The notes under the pieces are model-generated. The model was not told the origin of the DNA. It worked only from the letters and a program-made list of their open reading frames with translations, and did no database searches. This document shows, piece by piece, positions 10,301-16,585 of a stretch of 17,500 bases of DNA (position 1 is the first letter of the stretch; every line of letters begins with the position of its first letter). Where the stretch lies: NCBI GenBank assembly GCA_018398765.1, contig JAHBMJ010002889.1, positions 27,392 through 44,891 on the forward strand, given 5' to 3'. Both the position numbers and the translations under genes were made by a program. This DNA is from Chromera velia. Lineage: Eukaryota; Sar; Chromeraceae.

Positions 10301-11829
10301 GTACAGCCCGTGCCTCGTCAGTCTATTCATTCTGAATGAAAATTGCGTTCTCCCGTTTCGTGTCGCAAGTATGAATTTTGAGCAACGGACTGCAACCCAG
10401 TCTCCTTCCTTGTGCCGAAGGAATTCGAATTCATTGACTGAGGTCATCGGTCAGTTTGGCTTTGTCTGAGAGGATGCTGTGCTTCTAGAAGACCACTCTC
10501 GTTTCCCTTCCTCTATTGCAGATTCGTTTGATGCATTGTTCGTTTTGAAAGCTTCTAAGTGTGATGTAAGAATGCTGTGTGTGTTGTGCTGCAGACGCAA
10601 CTGTCATCGCTGCCCACCCGATCTTTCGAGTGATACGAAACCGACAGCTGTCGACTGCTGAGGAGGAGCAGCCGGGGGGGGGAGGGGAAAGCCTGGAGGC
10701 CAGGGGAGTGAGACAGCAGGGAGGGGAGACGGGGGGGGAACAGTACCAGCGGGCCCCGGCATCTGGGCCTCCTACCGACGTGAGGGGGTGGATAGAGGCC
10801 CTGGCACCTGCAGAGAAGAACCTCAGGTTGATCAACGAATGGACCTCCAAAGGGGACACGCAGAAGCAGTCAGTCAGTAGGCGATACATGACAGATAAAA
10901 GGAGGATCGTGTAGAATAAAAAAGAGAGGAGGGAGGAAACACGAGCCTTGGCTTCGGAGAGGCCTTAAAAAGAATCACAACACGTGCCCCAGTAGTGCTT
11001 TTTTTTTTCCGTCTCCTTATTTGTCCTCTTCTTCTTCGTTTTCTTCCGCTTTGTCTTCGTCTTCAGAGCAAGCAGCACAATGATAGGAGTTCACCGCTAG
11101 AGGAAGTACAAGACATTCAGTTTAATTGTCTTGTTTTGTCTGGCCTTTCCTTTCTGCCATCAAAGGGTAATTGTGGTCGAATGGCGAAACCAAACTCATT
11201 CATTCACTCCATCAATTCGAATTCCAATTATGCCCCCACTGCACCATGCAGGCCTCCATTCGGAGAGGCCTGGAGCACTCGTCCTCTCCCGTCAGTTCTT
11301 TTCTTTCTTCTGCTTTTTCGTCTCTTTTTCTGCCTCTCTGGGTGGTTCATTGTTTGTTTATTCTGTATTGTAATCATTCTTGCACATTTGTGTTTGCACG
11401 TGACCAGCTGGATGTGCGCGCGGGTGCGCGCGTGTGTGTGTGTGTGTGTCAGTGCATGGATGGATGAAGGGCAGGGGGGAGAGGCAGAGGGGGCAGATCA
11501 AGGAAGGAATTTGTATCCCCGCTCTTTCTGTCATCATTTTTTCCGCCTCCTCCTCGCATTTTGTTGTTTGTCTCGTTTTGTCTCTTCGTGCTTTTTTGTC
11601 TGCACGTGGCTTCTGTACTATTCTGCATGTACCATGGCAATATGCCCGTCCATTCGTTAATTAAAATTTATTTGTGTGCAGAACCCTGAGGCCTCTCTGT
11701 TTGTTTGTTTGTTTGTTTCTTCTGTATCCATGTGTCCATCGATGGTTGAATATAATTTGTGTACAGAACCCTGAGGCCTCTCCGTCAGCCGACAAGGGAT
11801 CCCTGCACTCGGAGGTGTGTCTGTTTGTT

Positions 11830-11867
<38 letters not shown>

Positions 11868-11913
11868 TGTCTGAAGCGTTTCGGAAAAAGTGAAGTGAAG
11901 AAAAGACCATACA

Positions 11914-11947
<34 letters not shown>

Positions 11948-12152
11948 GTATCTGTTTGTCCGCCTGCGTATCTTTGTTGGGTTGGCATCCTATGTTCTTT
12001 TGCTGTCTGTGTCCCTTTGCTCGTTGTCTGAGCTTGAGTGAGCATCTGTTGTTTGGGGTTTTGCACCGTCCTTGCTTTCTTTGTGTGCGTCTTCTTTCTT
12101 TCCTTCTTTGACTTAATTGTTTCTGCAGGCAACGGGCGCTCCTTCGAGCTGA
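5290..12152 (+). CDS. Spliced gene encoding a coiled-coil protein of unknown function
   Basis: Exons in the primary model: 5290-5547, 5937-6034, 6339-6375, 6824-6898, 7289-7339, 7691-7789, 7931-7957, 8111-8169, 8708-8762, 9054-9109, 9447-9519, 9871-9921, 10036-10086, 10196-10316, 10595-10872, 11067-11105, 11252-11290, 11767-11814 and 12129-12152. Together they give 512 residues with all phases matching. Residues 1-80 are polar and Gly/Ser-rich. Residues 80-155 and 195-310 are strongly helical and charged with Leu/Ile spacing typical of coiled coils, interrupted by a Gly-rich linker (157-190). Residues 331-371 look compact (PVIEECVVHGVDEFGLSFAW). The rest is Pro/Ser/Gly-rich and polar. No enzyme motif is seen, so a structural or scaffold role is inferred. 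The 3' end is uncertain: a stop at 10912, at 12150, or in exons out to 13846 are all possible. Confidence 0.7.
5806..5966 (+). repeat. 75-bp tandem repeat carrying the exon 2 acceptor
   Basis: Two near-identical 75-bp units (5806-5880, 5881-5955) and an 11-base start of a third. Each full unit holds a CT run, a GT-rich stretch, the acceptor CCCTTGCAG and 19 bases of exon 2. They differ at two positions (c/g in ccagaca(c/g)at and t/g in gcat(t/g)tg). The period is divisible by three. Confidence 0.92.
5937..6034 (+). CDS. Exon 2 of the coiled-coil gene
   Basis: 32 codons plus a split Gly codon, starting RRHSELTRHIKDDHRHKMLQ. The acceptor is CCCTTGCAG and the donor GG|GTGAGT. The acceptor and the first 19 exon bases are present twice in tandem; using the earlier copy (exon start 5862) would add exactly 25 codons without changing frame. 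The later copy is chosen because the extra residues translate CT/GT-rich intron-like sequence. Confidence 0.7.
6175..6280. repeat. Perfect 26-bp foldback between 20-bp direct repeats
   Basis: Within intron 2, arms 6197-6222 and 6226-6251 are exact reverse complements with a 3-base loop (cag). The foldback is flanked by direct repeats ccgatcgaagatgaggtcac (6175-6194) and a copy with one change (6261-6280). Perfect arms imply a recent origin or active maintenance. The whole has the look of a small insertion with target duplication, though 20 bp would be long for one. Confidence 0.9.
6339..6375 (+). CDS. Exon 3 of the coiled-coil gene, 37 nt
   Basis: It completes the split Gly codon and reads TYVEEIIKLRRQ, a helix continuing the preceding coiled coil. 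The acceptor is CGATCAG and the donor CAG|GTTGGT. Confidence 0.65.
6824..6898 (+). CDS. Exon 4 of the coiled-coil gene
   Basis: 25 codons, VNSQEIFIAAMRNDWNAHSS and then FQTAN. The acceptor TCTCTGCAG follows a long CT tract. The donor AAC|GTGAGT is the first unit of a GAGT microsatellite that fills the start of the intron. Confidence 0.72.
6899..7018 (+). repeat. GAGT microsatellite starting at a splice donor
   Basis: Runs of gagt with gaga interruptions fill the first 120 bases of intron 4. The first unit supplies the donor GTGAGT of exon 4. Confidence 0.9.
7193..7264 (+). repeat. GAAT tetranucleotide microsatellite
   Basis: About 18 units of gaat/gagt precede the C-rich tract and acceptor of exon 5. 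Confidence 0.9.
7289..7339 (+). CDS. Exon 5 of the coiled-coil gene
   Basis: 17 codons reading GDLAGGSPDGSGSPVNQ, a flexible linker that interrupts the coiled coil. Phase 0 at both ends. The donor CAG|GTGTGT is the first unit of a (GT)n run of about 30 bases. Confidence 0.6.
7340..7369 (+). repeat. (GT)n microsatellite starting at a splice donor
   Basis: An uninterrupted GT run begins at the first intron base after exon 5. Confidence 0.9.
7691..7789 (+). CDS. Exon 6 of the coiled-coil gene
   Basis: 33 codons: NDRHAGGTGGAAGGLDAAER and then a helix, GTFESELNARNDL. The Gly-rich half comes from long G runs. The acceptor is GTGTGTGCAG. The donor TTG|GTCAGG is weak, but reading through would reach a stop after eleven codons. 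Confidence 0.62.
7931..7957 (+). CDS. Exon 7 of the coiled-coil gene, 27 nt
   Basis: A nine-codon exon, ILKEGRDRL, with acceptor TATGAACAG and donor TTG|GTTTGT. Its hydrophobic spacing continues the heptads of the exons on both sides. The length is a multiple of three, so skipping would not shift the frame. Confidence 0.5.
8111..8169 (+). CDS. Exon 8 of the coiled-coil gene
   Basis: Reads IDMLREEISSLQKAVLHQQ plus a split Asp codon, a clear coiled-coil segment. The acceptor is CTGTCTGCAG and the donor GA|GTGAGT, phase 2. Confidence 0.72.
8557..8735 (+). repeat. Three copies of the exon 9 acceptor and exon start
   Basis: The unit (gtgcgtgcag followed by 28 exon bases) is at 8561-8598, 8622-8659 and 8698-8735. 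The middle copy has gtgaag instead of gtgcag. AT-rich spacers (tttaaattctgtatt) are also partly shared between copies 1 and 2. Confidence 0.92.
8708..8762 (+). CDS. Exon 9 of the coiled-coil gene
   Basis: It completes the Asp codon and reads LFEDAKKGYEAKLAAVKK, ending AAG|GTCTGG. The acceptor plus the first 28 exon bases occur in three copies; only this last one continues into a longer helical frame with a donor, so it is taken as the real exon. Confidence 0.68.
8996..9048 (+). repeat. 24-bp direct duplication beside the exon 10 acceptor
   Basis: acatgaatatgcgt followed by an AATTAATTC stretch occurs twice with a 24-base offset, ending five bases before the acceptor (cag at 9051-9053). Confidence 0.85.
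9054..9109 (+). CDS. Exon 10 of the coiled-coil gene
   Basis: Reads DLQTQEDAFSSKLEAFSA plus a split Ser codon (AG|C). The acceptor is TTCGTTCAG and the donor AG|GTGGGT. A 24-base direct duplication lies immediately upstream of the acceptor. Confidence 0.7.
9406..9428 (+). repeat. 12-bp direct duplication upstream of the exon 11 acceptor
   Basis: gacctccattt occurs twice with period 12, ending 18 bases upstream of the acceptor. Confidence 0.8.
9447..9519 (+). CDS. Exon 11 of the coiled-coil gene
   Basis: It completes the Ser codon and reads FEDYKAQAERELQLLSLINL followed by RQQE. The acceptor is TCTGTGCAG and the donor GAG|GTGGGT. This is among the most convincing coiled-coil exons of the gene. 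Confidence 0.74.
9871..9921 (+). CDS. Exon 12 of the coiled-coil gene
   Basis: 17 codons, GLHELEEERVRHAAART, the last strongly helical exon. The acceptor is CGCCTGCAG and the donor ACG|GTCGGC. Other GT dinucleotides just downstream are in the same phase, so the exact exon end could move by a few codons. Confidence 0.62.
10036..10086 (+). CDS. Exon 13 of the coiled-coil gene
   Basis: Reads IPSSFTPLRDYQALKNP and ends CCA|GTGAGT. The acceptor is placed at ATTCAAAG because it is the one that keeps phase 0 with exon 12. Upstream CAG acceptors in the same stretch lead to stops or the wrong phase. The start is the least certain boundary in this part of the gene. Confidence 0.48.
10196..10316 (+). 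CDS. Exon 14 of the coiled-coil gene
   Basis: 40 codons, KPTPAIGPAGDPPVIEECVV and then HGVDEFGLSFAWRNGVQPVP, ending in phase 1 at C|GTCAGT. The acceptor is CGCTCGCAG. It looks more like a small beta-rich folded segment than a coil. Confidence 0.68.
10595..10872 (+). CDS. Exon 15 of the coiled-coil gene
   Basis: 92 codons after a split His codon, opening ATVIAAHPIFRVIRNRQLST, then a Glu/Gly/Gln-rich low-complexity part, then helical WIEALAPAEKNLRLINEW. The acceptor is TGTGCTGCAG. The donor is TCA|GTCAGT within a GTCA repeat. If this donor is ignored the frame ends 14 codons later at a TAG (10912) directly followed by AATAAA, a possible short isoform of 476 residues. Confidence 0.66.
10915..10920 (+). 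terminator. AATAAA directly after an in-frame stop
   Basis: Reading exon 15 past its donor gives a TAG at 10912-10914 and the hexamer aataaa starting at the next base. It could act as a polyadenylation signal for a short isoform. In a protist the AATAAA hexamer may not be the signal used. Confidence 0.25.
11067..11105 (+). CDS. Exon 16 of the coiled-coil gene, 39 nt
   Basis: Reads SKQHNDRSSPLEE. The acceptor is CGTCTTCAG and the donor GAA|GTACAA, the only donor in the window's models with A at the third intron base. Length is a multiple of three and both ends are phase 0. Confidence 0.45.
11252..11290 (+). CDS. Exon 17 of the coiled-coil gene, 39 nt
   Basis: Reads ASIRRGLEHSSSP. The acceptor is ACCATGCAG and the donor CCC|GTCAGT, both phase 0. 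It is Ser- and Arg-rich and could carry phosphorylation sites, but nothing more specific can be said. Confidence 0.45.
11671..11788 (+). repeat. 85-bp period duplication of the exon 18 acceptor
   Basis: tttgtgtgcagaaccctgag (11671-11690) and tttgtgtacagaaccctgag (11756-11775) both carry an acceptor and exon start, and the match runs on through gcctctc. The first copy leads into a TTTG microsatellite and is not open for long. Confidence 0.85.
11697..11947 (+). repeat. Cluster of TTTG, GT and TCTG microsatellites
   Basis: A (tttg)n run lies at 11697-11718, a (gt)n run at about 11830-11867 right after the exon 18 donor, and a (tctg)n run at 11912-11947. The minus strand here has open frames, but they are low-complexity translations of these repeats. 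Confidence 0.85.
11767..11814 (+). CDS. Exon 18 of the coiled-coil gene, 48 nt
   Basis: Reads NPEASPSADKGSLHSE. The acceptor is TGTGTACAG and the donor GAG|GTGTGT leads into GT-rich repeats. A second copy of acceptor plus exon start lies 85 bases upstream. Confidence 0.45.
12129..12152 (+). CDS. Possible terminal exon 19 of the coiled-coil gene
   Basis: Splicing exon 18 to the strong acceptor TTGTTTCTGCAG gives ATGAPSS and a TGA stop. Using an AG a few bases further on (exon start 12154, 12163 or 12166) avoids this stop and opens a frame (APVVEIPALGFRPDVFRES) to a donor at 12280, which joins in phase to 13315. Which end is real cannot be decided from sequence alone. Confidence 0.35.
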   Translation, partial: ATGAPSS

Positions 12153-12153
12153 G

Positions 12154-12280
12154 GGCAGACAGCAGGCCCCTGTCGTGGAGATTCCTGCTTTGGGGTTCCG
12201 CCCGGATGTCTTTCGAGAGAGCAACGGTACAGGCGGAGGGAGGCTCTCGCAGAGAGAATGCCAAACAGGAGGGGGAGAAG
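12154..12280 (+). CDS. Alternative 3' exon of the coiled-coil gene
   Basis: 42 codons plus one base, GRQQAPVVEIPALGFRPDVF and then a Gly/Ser/Gln-rich tail, ending G|GTATGC. It is in phase with exon 18 if the AG at 12152-12153 is used. The next in-phase candidates are 13315-13436 (RQSKELDDTHSLHRSASYST onward) and 13832-13846 (TVQL, stop), which would make a protein of about 592 residues. Confidence 0.3.
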
Positions 12281-13198
12281 GTATGCAGGAAGCCATTTAT
12301 TCTTCGCACGCCGGGCATGCGCACAGGGAAAACAATAATGTTGTGGGAAAGAACAGCGGTGGGCGGTTAAATGGGAGGACTCAAGGATTCAAAACCGTTC
12401 GATAAACAAAAACATCATTGATGACGTCATTGACTGATCTTATCGGATCTTATGGACAAAATAAATAGGTCGAGGTTGTTGTACCCAAAACATTCCAATT
12501 TTTAATATATTATACAGCTGCTTAAGTTTCAAACCGGCTGGCTGTCTTGAAAGAAATAAAGGAGCCGAACGAAAGTTGCTGCTTTGTTTTCCCCTTCGCA
12601 CACGACTAGCTAGCTGTGTGGAGGGAGCCCCTGATCGAGTCTTATGCACGACAATACTTGGCAGCGGCATTTGTCAGTTGGAATGCACAGTAGTTAGCCT
12701 TGTGCTGAGCCAAGTCTTTTCACTTTGTCACGCTGCATGTCGCAACCCAAACAAACCTTTACATGAACGGGTACCCATCGCGCCTCTTCGTCTCTTCCCC
12801 CACACAACGCACGCACACCATTTTGAGTTGGTGTGCATCCATTCATAGCTAGGGGAATGTGGAATCTGTGCAGGGTCGGCATCTTTGCAGTCAGGGAGAT
12901 TCTCCCCAACCAGGAGATCAGCTACAAATGCAGAGAAGGTGTTTCTGCGCCTGCAGAGGGGAAGCCAAAGCCGGGGGATGCCTGGCCCACCCACCAAAGA
13001 GACGGCTGTCTGACTCTGACCGATTCTGACCGACCGATCCCCTAGATCAAGCTGATCGATCTAACGTCCCTCTATGTCTCGTGGACTCCAATTTGTTGTG
13101 TTGTTCTGTTGCTCTGGTTGCACCCAGTTGCAGAGCTGTCTAACCTTGATGACCGTTTGACCTGCTTTCTCTCTTTCCCCCTCTCTCTCTCCCAATCT

Positions 13199-13206
13199 CT
13201 GTGTGT

Positions 13207-13247
<41 letters not shown>

Positions 13248-13288
13248 TGTGTGTGTGTGCGTGTGTGTGTATGAGTGTGTGTGTATGT
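13199..13288 (+). repeat. Long (GT)n microsatellite with interruptions
   Basis: About 90 bases of GT with occasional AT or GC units, ending just before the pyrimidine tract of the candidate acceptor at 13314. Confidence 0.9.
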
Positions 13289-13314
13289 ATCCATTCTTTC
13301 TTTCGCCTCTGAAG

Positions 13315-13436
13315 ACCGACAGAGCAAAGAGCTGGATGACACACACTCGCTGCATCGATCTGCATCTTATTCCACTGCATGGTTAAGAAGACAGCTCTCA
13401 GTCTCAGAGACGGGGGGAGAATCAGATGGGAGACGC
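13315..13436 (+). CDS. Alternative exon downstream of the coiled-coil gene
   Basis: Reads D (split codon) RQSKELDDTHSLHRSASYST, AWLRRQLSVSETGGESDGRR, ending CGC|GTGACT. The acceptor AAG sits after a pyrimidine tract, just downstream of the long GT microsatellite. It is Ser-rich and polar like the rest of the C-terminal part. A very strong acceptor (T-run, CCCACAG) at 13830-13831 would follow. Confidence 0.27.
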
Positions 13437-14099
13437 GTGACTTTTTATTATGAATCAATGGCTCTATGGTATATCTGCATGATAATGGAATTAAGAAGCA
13501 AATTTGGCTGCCTTATTCTCATGCCAAATGTTCTATTTGACTTTTTATGCCGTGCCACATTCAAAAGAAGACGAATCCTTGGCTGTATCATAGTGGACTT
13601 CATGGTGAACGAACTTCATTGCACGCTAATTGTGTCACTTGGTTTTTCCTGGGGGGCAACGTTCAAGAGATTGCGTACGGTTACCCGACCGTACGTGATA
13701 TTTATAGTTGATGCGTTTACTTGTCTTCTTGTACCTGCGGTCTTTCTGTCTCTCTTTTTCTTTCTTTCTCTCTGTCTTTGGTCTTTTACTCATTCTATAT
13801 TTATCAATATTTATTTTTTTTTTTCCCACAGACTGTTCAGCTTTGACTGCACAAAGCTAAATGCTGCCAGCTCGACAAAAAGCCCTTTCTTCACTGCATC
13901 GAAGTGGCTGTCAGAACACAGAGAAAACATGAATGCCCTCTGTAGACGACCTTTCAATATGCACTGTAATCTCTTTCCCCGTATGGCGGACGCTGCATGC
14001 ATGAATCGAGGAACCACCAGCAGATTCTGATAGAGGAGAGAGGCACCATTCACTCGCACTCGATTGGGGTCTTTTGGTAAAAGCAGCAACCACCTCTTA

Positions 14100-14480
14100 C
14101 AAGTGCACACGATCAGTTAATTCGAATTGCAAAAGGTTTGATGTGGTCTGTTCTTCCACAACACACTCAATAATATAAAAATCAGGTTCGCACAGTGAAG
14201 AACACAAAGTTTCTCTCTAGGTTTCTCTGCATGGCACTGTGGAATGATAGACGCTAATCTTGTCATCCATCCATCGATACACAAGATGAGATGCATCACA
14301 CAATATTGTACAGAGAAGTCCTTCCTCGCTCATCTGCCCACTGTTTCTCTTTTAAGTACTTTTTACCACCACTAAATCCGCTAACGCAGGCGTGAGAGGT
14401 GATCCCTGCGCAAATCCTTCTCTTTATCATAAACTTAGATCAAGACTCACCGGACTCGGACTCCGGTACTAATTGAAACG
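14100..14480. other. Intergenic, nothing recognised
   Basis: Mixed-composition sequence without a convincing frame, RNA gene or repeat. It is the transition from the gene-bearing part into the AT-rich flank. Confidence 0.4.
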
Positions 14481-14639
14481 GCAAAAAAAAAATGTCGTTA
14501 TATTATAACTTATATGATTTTTACGTATTAATTTAATTAAGTATACTAGAAACGTGTGATGATCGAGGGTTTTGTTATGTATACTAGAAACAGTTTTAAA
14601 ACGTATCGAAAAGCTAGTAAAAAAGTTTTACAATATGTA

Positions 14640-15690
14640 ATATTGATTACTAGTCTAGGCTCTGCACTATAAAAAGGTATTAAAAAAATATTGGAACGAT
14701 TGTAGGGAACGATTTTCTTTTTTTTATAGATTTTCTTTTTTTATATCCCGATCGATAAACAACTGTTGTTCAAGTGTTGTTAAGGTATTGTTCATCTGTA
14801 GTGCTAGAAAAAGGTTCAAAGTTCAAGGTTCAAGGTTCACTTCGAAGTAATGAACCTGAATCAGGTTCAAAAACAGGTTCAAAAACAGGTTTACTTTTAA
14901 TTAATAGAAACCTCATTTTTTTATGTTATTATATGCCTTTAAATTAGGCTTTAATGCATTCTTAGAACGTTTTATTATAGAATCTATGCCTTAGTAGTGT
15001 TTTTAAATAGTTTAAATCAATATTTACGCTCACATTAGGTGCTAGTCTCAAGTTATTCACTGTTTATAGTCGAAAATTAGTAATCAAAAAAGCCTGAAAA
15101 AAATGGAAAATACTATAATTAAATTTATATGATCGTATCAATCATGACAATTTAGTCAACATAAGACCGTCACAGCGTTTCTTTCTTTCTTTCTTTCTTT
15201 CATCTGCTCACCGGTTGCCCCGCGGAAGCAAGCAGAGGTACTTCTTCACTTCTGCAACCGTCAGCATGAGTTTTCATGCTGACATATAATGCTGACATAT
15301 GCTGACATGCATCTGTCCGACACAATAGATTGAACCGGCTGGGGACAGTTGCTGTACGCGCGGCTCCAGCTCCTTATTTCACCTATATAGGCCACGGGCG
15401 GCGTGGGCCTGGCCAGCTTTATACCAGTGGCCGCGCATCTGGCCTCCAAAACAGGTTCAAAACAGGTTCAACAGGTTTAAAACAGGTTCAACGGGTTCAT
15501 TTTTTCATATTTGAACCTTTTCTTAATGAACCTTTTCCCAGCCCTATTCATCTGTTGCATTGAGTGTTGCACAAAAAACAACTGTTGTTGTACCGATATA
15601 TAAAAAAATAAAAAATATATCAGTGCTACTATGATTCAGTAGTTTTTTTTTTTTTAGAGTGCAGAGCCTAATTACTAGTAAATATGTAAT
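14640..15690. repeat. Decayed element with long inverted arms
   Basis: Left arm 14640-14890 and right arm 15449-15690 run in opposite orientation. They share ggctctgcact (reverse complement agtgcagagcc), an A/T run, aacaactgttgtt, gctrgraaaaggttca and arrays of ggttcaaaaca. The interior (14890-15449) has no open frame of note. This suits a non-autonomous transposon or a pair of insertions that has diverged. Confidence 0.55.
15260..15312. repeat. Hairpin and GCTGACAT repeats
   Basis: tcagcatga (15261-15269) and tcatgctga (15274-15282) form a perfect 9-bp stem, followed by repeated atgctgacat words. It lies in the interior of the inverted-arm element. Confidence 0.6.
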
Positions 15691-16013
15691 AAATTCAAAA
15701 ACTACTTTTAAAAATTAAATTTCAAAAATCGTATTTGGTCATATTTGACCCAATAATTTGGGAGTAATTGGGAGAATTAGAATGCCAAATTGGGAATTTT
15801 GAATCCCAAATTTTTTCTTTGGAACAGGTTAGAAATATTTTTTTCTCTGTCTGATTTTAGGCTAAATCGTATCCACAATAACCCATACGCTGTCTCACTC
15901 ATTGTACACAAGCTCAGTGGAGTCACTGCCTGCTTCAGTGCATAATTAACCCAAGAATTTAATAGAATTTAAGCATTTTATGAAGGCTGATGATAAAGCT
16001 AGGTGTGTTTTGC

Positions 16014-16233
16014 AACCTCCTTGAACCTAAGTGCCACTCAAAAAAATCTAATCAAGATGATCTCTACCTGCGGCATCGTTTTTTAAGAGACCGTCAAAAC
16101 ACCGTCCAGATATGTGTCTTTGGCTTTGAAGAGACCGTAAATGATCTGCACCTGCGGCACGGACTTTCAAGTTTATCCAAAAATACAGCTTGAAGTTTCA
16201 AATGATACTGTAGTAGTTAGGTTCAAGGAGGTT
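16014..16233. mobile_element. MITE-like unit with perfect 17-bp inverted ends
   Basis: aacctccttgaacctaa (16014-16030) is exactly reverse-complemented at 16217-16233, enclosing about 186 bases. Inside, gatctctacctgcggca and gatctgcacctgcggca form a direct repeat, each with a nearby agagaccgt. No coding capacity. A clear target-site duplication was not found. Confidence 0.5.
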
Positions 16234-16585
16234 TGTTTTGTTCAGCCTCTAATAGAAGCAGCAGAATAGAACAATATGTGTTACTAGGCGCTGGATAGAG
16301 AAAAAAAAAAAAAGATCTCCCTAGATTGTCTACTTTTTTTTTTTCTTTTTCAGTCAAACAACTGTTGTTTAACTGTTGCACAAGTGTTGTTTGTATGTTG
16401 CATAACTGTTGTTAAGTCTTGTTCAGGGTCAAAAAGTAAAAAAGAAAAAAGAAAAAATCTTCCGAGATCGCCTATTTTTTTTTCCCCCTTTTAGCCGGCA
16501 CCTAGATGTGTTAAATAAACTCTCTGTTGAATATGACATGTACATAAACAAACCTATAGCTTGCAAAACACAATTTTAATTAAGA

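Larger units (their letters stand above)
12153..13314. other. Ambiguous 3' zone of the coiled-coil gene
   Basis: After the possible stop at 12150 there is an AT-rich stretch (12390-12560) with an AATAAA at 12460-12465 and the palindrome atgacgtcat (12421-12430). A segment at 12874-12938 follows that is open in two frames. One frame reads RVGIFAVREILPNQEISYKC (SET-like); the other reads GSASLQSGRFSPTRRSATNA (Ser/Arg-rich, like the rest of the gene's C-terminal part). No complete gene can be called. Confidence 0.4.

Noticed and set aside
11661-12324. Two overlapping minus-strand open frames of 180-210 codons.
   Set aside because: They translate GT and TCTG microsatellites into His/Thr and Asp/Arg/Gln repeats and lie opposite plus-strand exons.
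12421-12430. Palindrome atgacgtcat resembling a CREB/ATF site.
   Set aside because: A ten-base palindrome without a promoter next to it is not evidence of regulation.
12700-12770. CHAACRNPNK in one frame as a possible match to the SET motif NHSCxPN.
   Set aside because: The spacing and residues do not fit, and the phase does not join the downstream SET-like peptide at the only clear donor.
13275-14030. A single 251-codon open frame with membrane-like stretches.
   Set aside because: The hydrophobic parts translate T- and CT-rich intron-like sequence that includes a textbook acceptor at 13830-13831. Only parts may be exonic.
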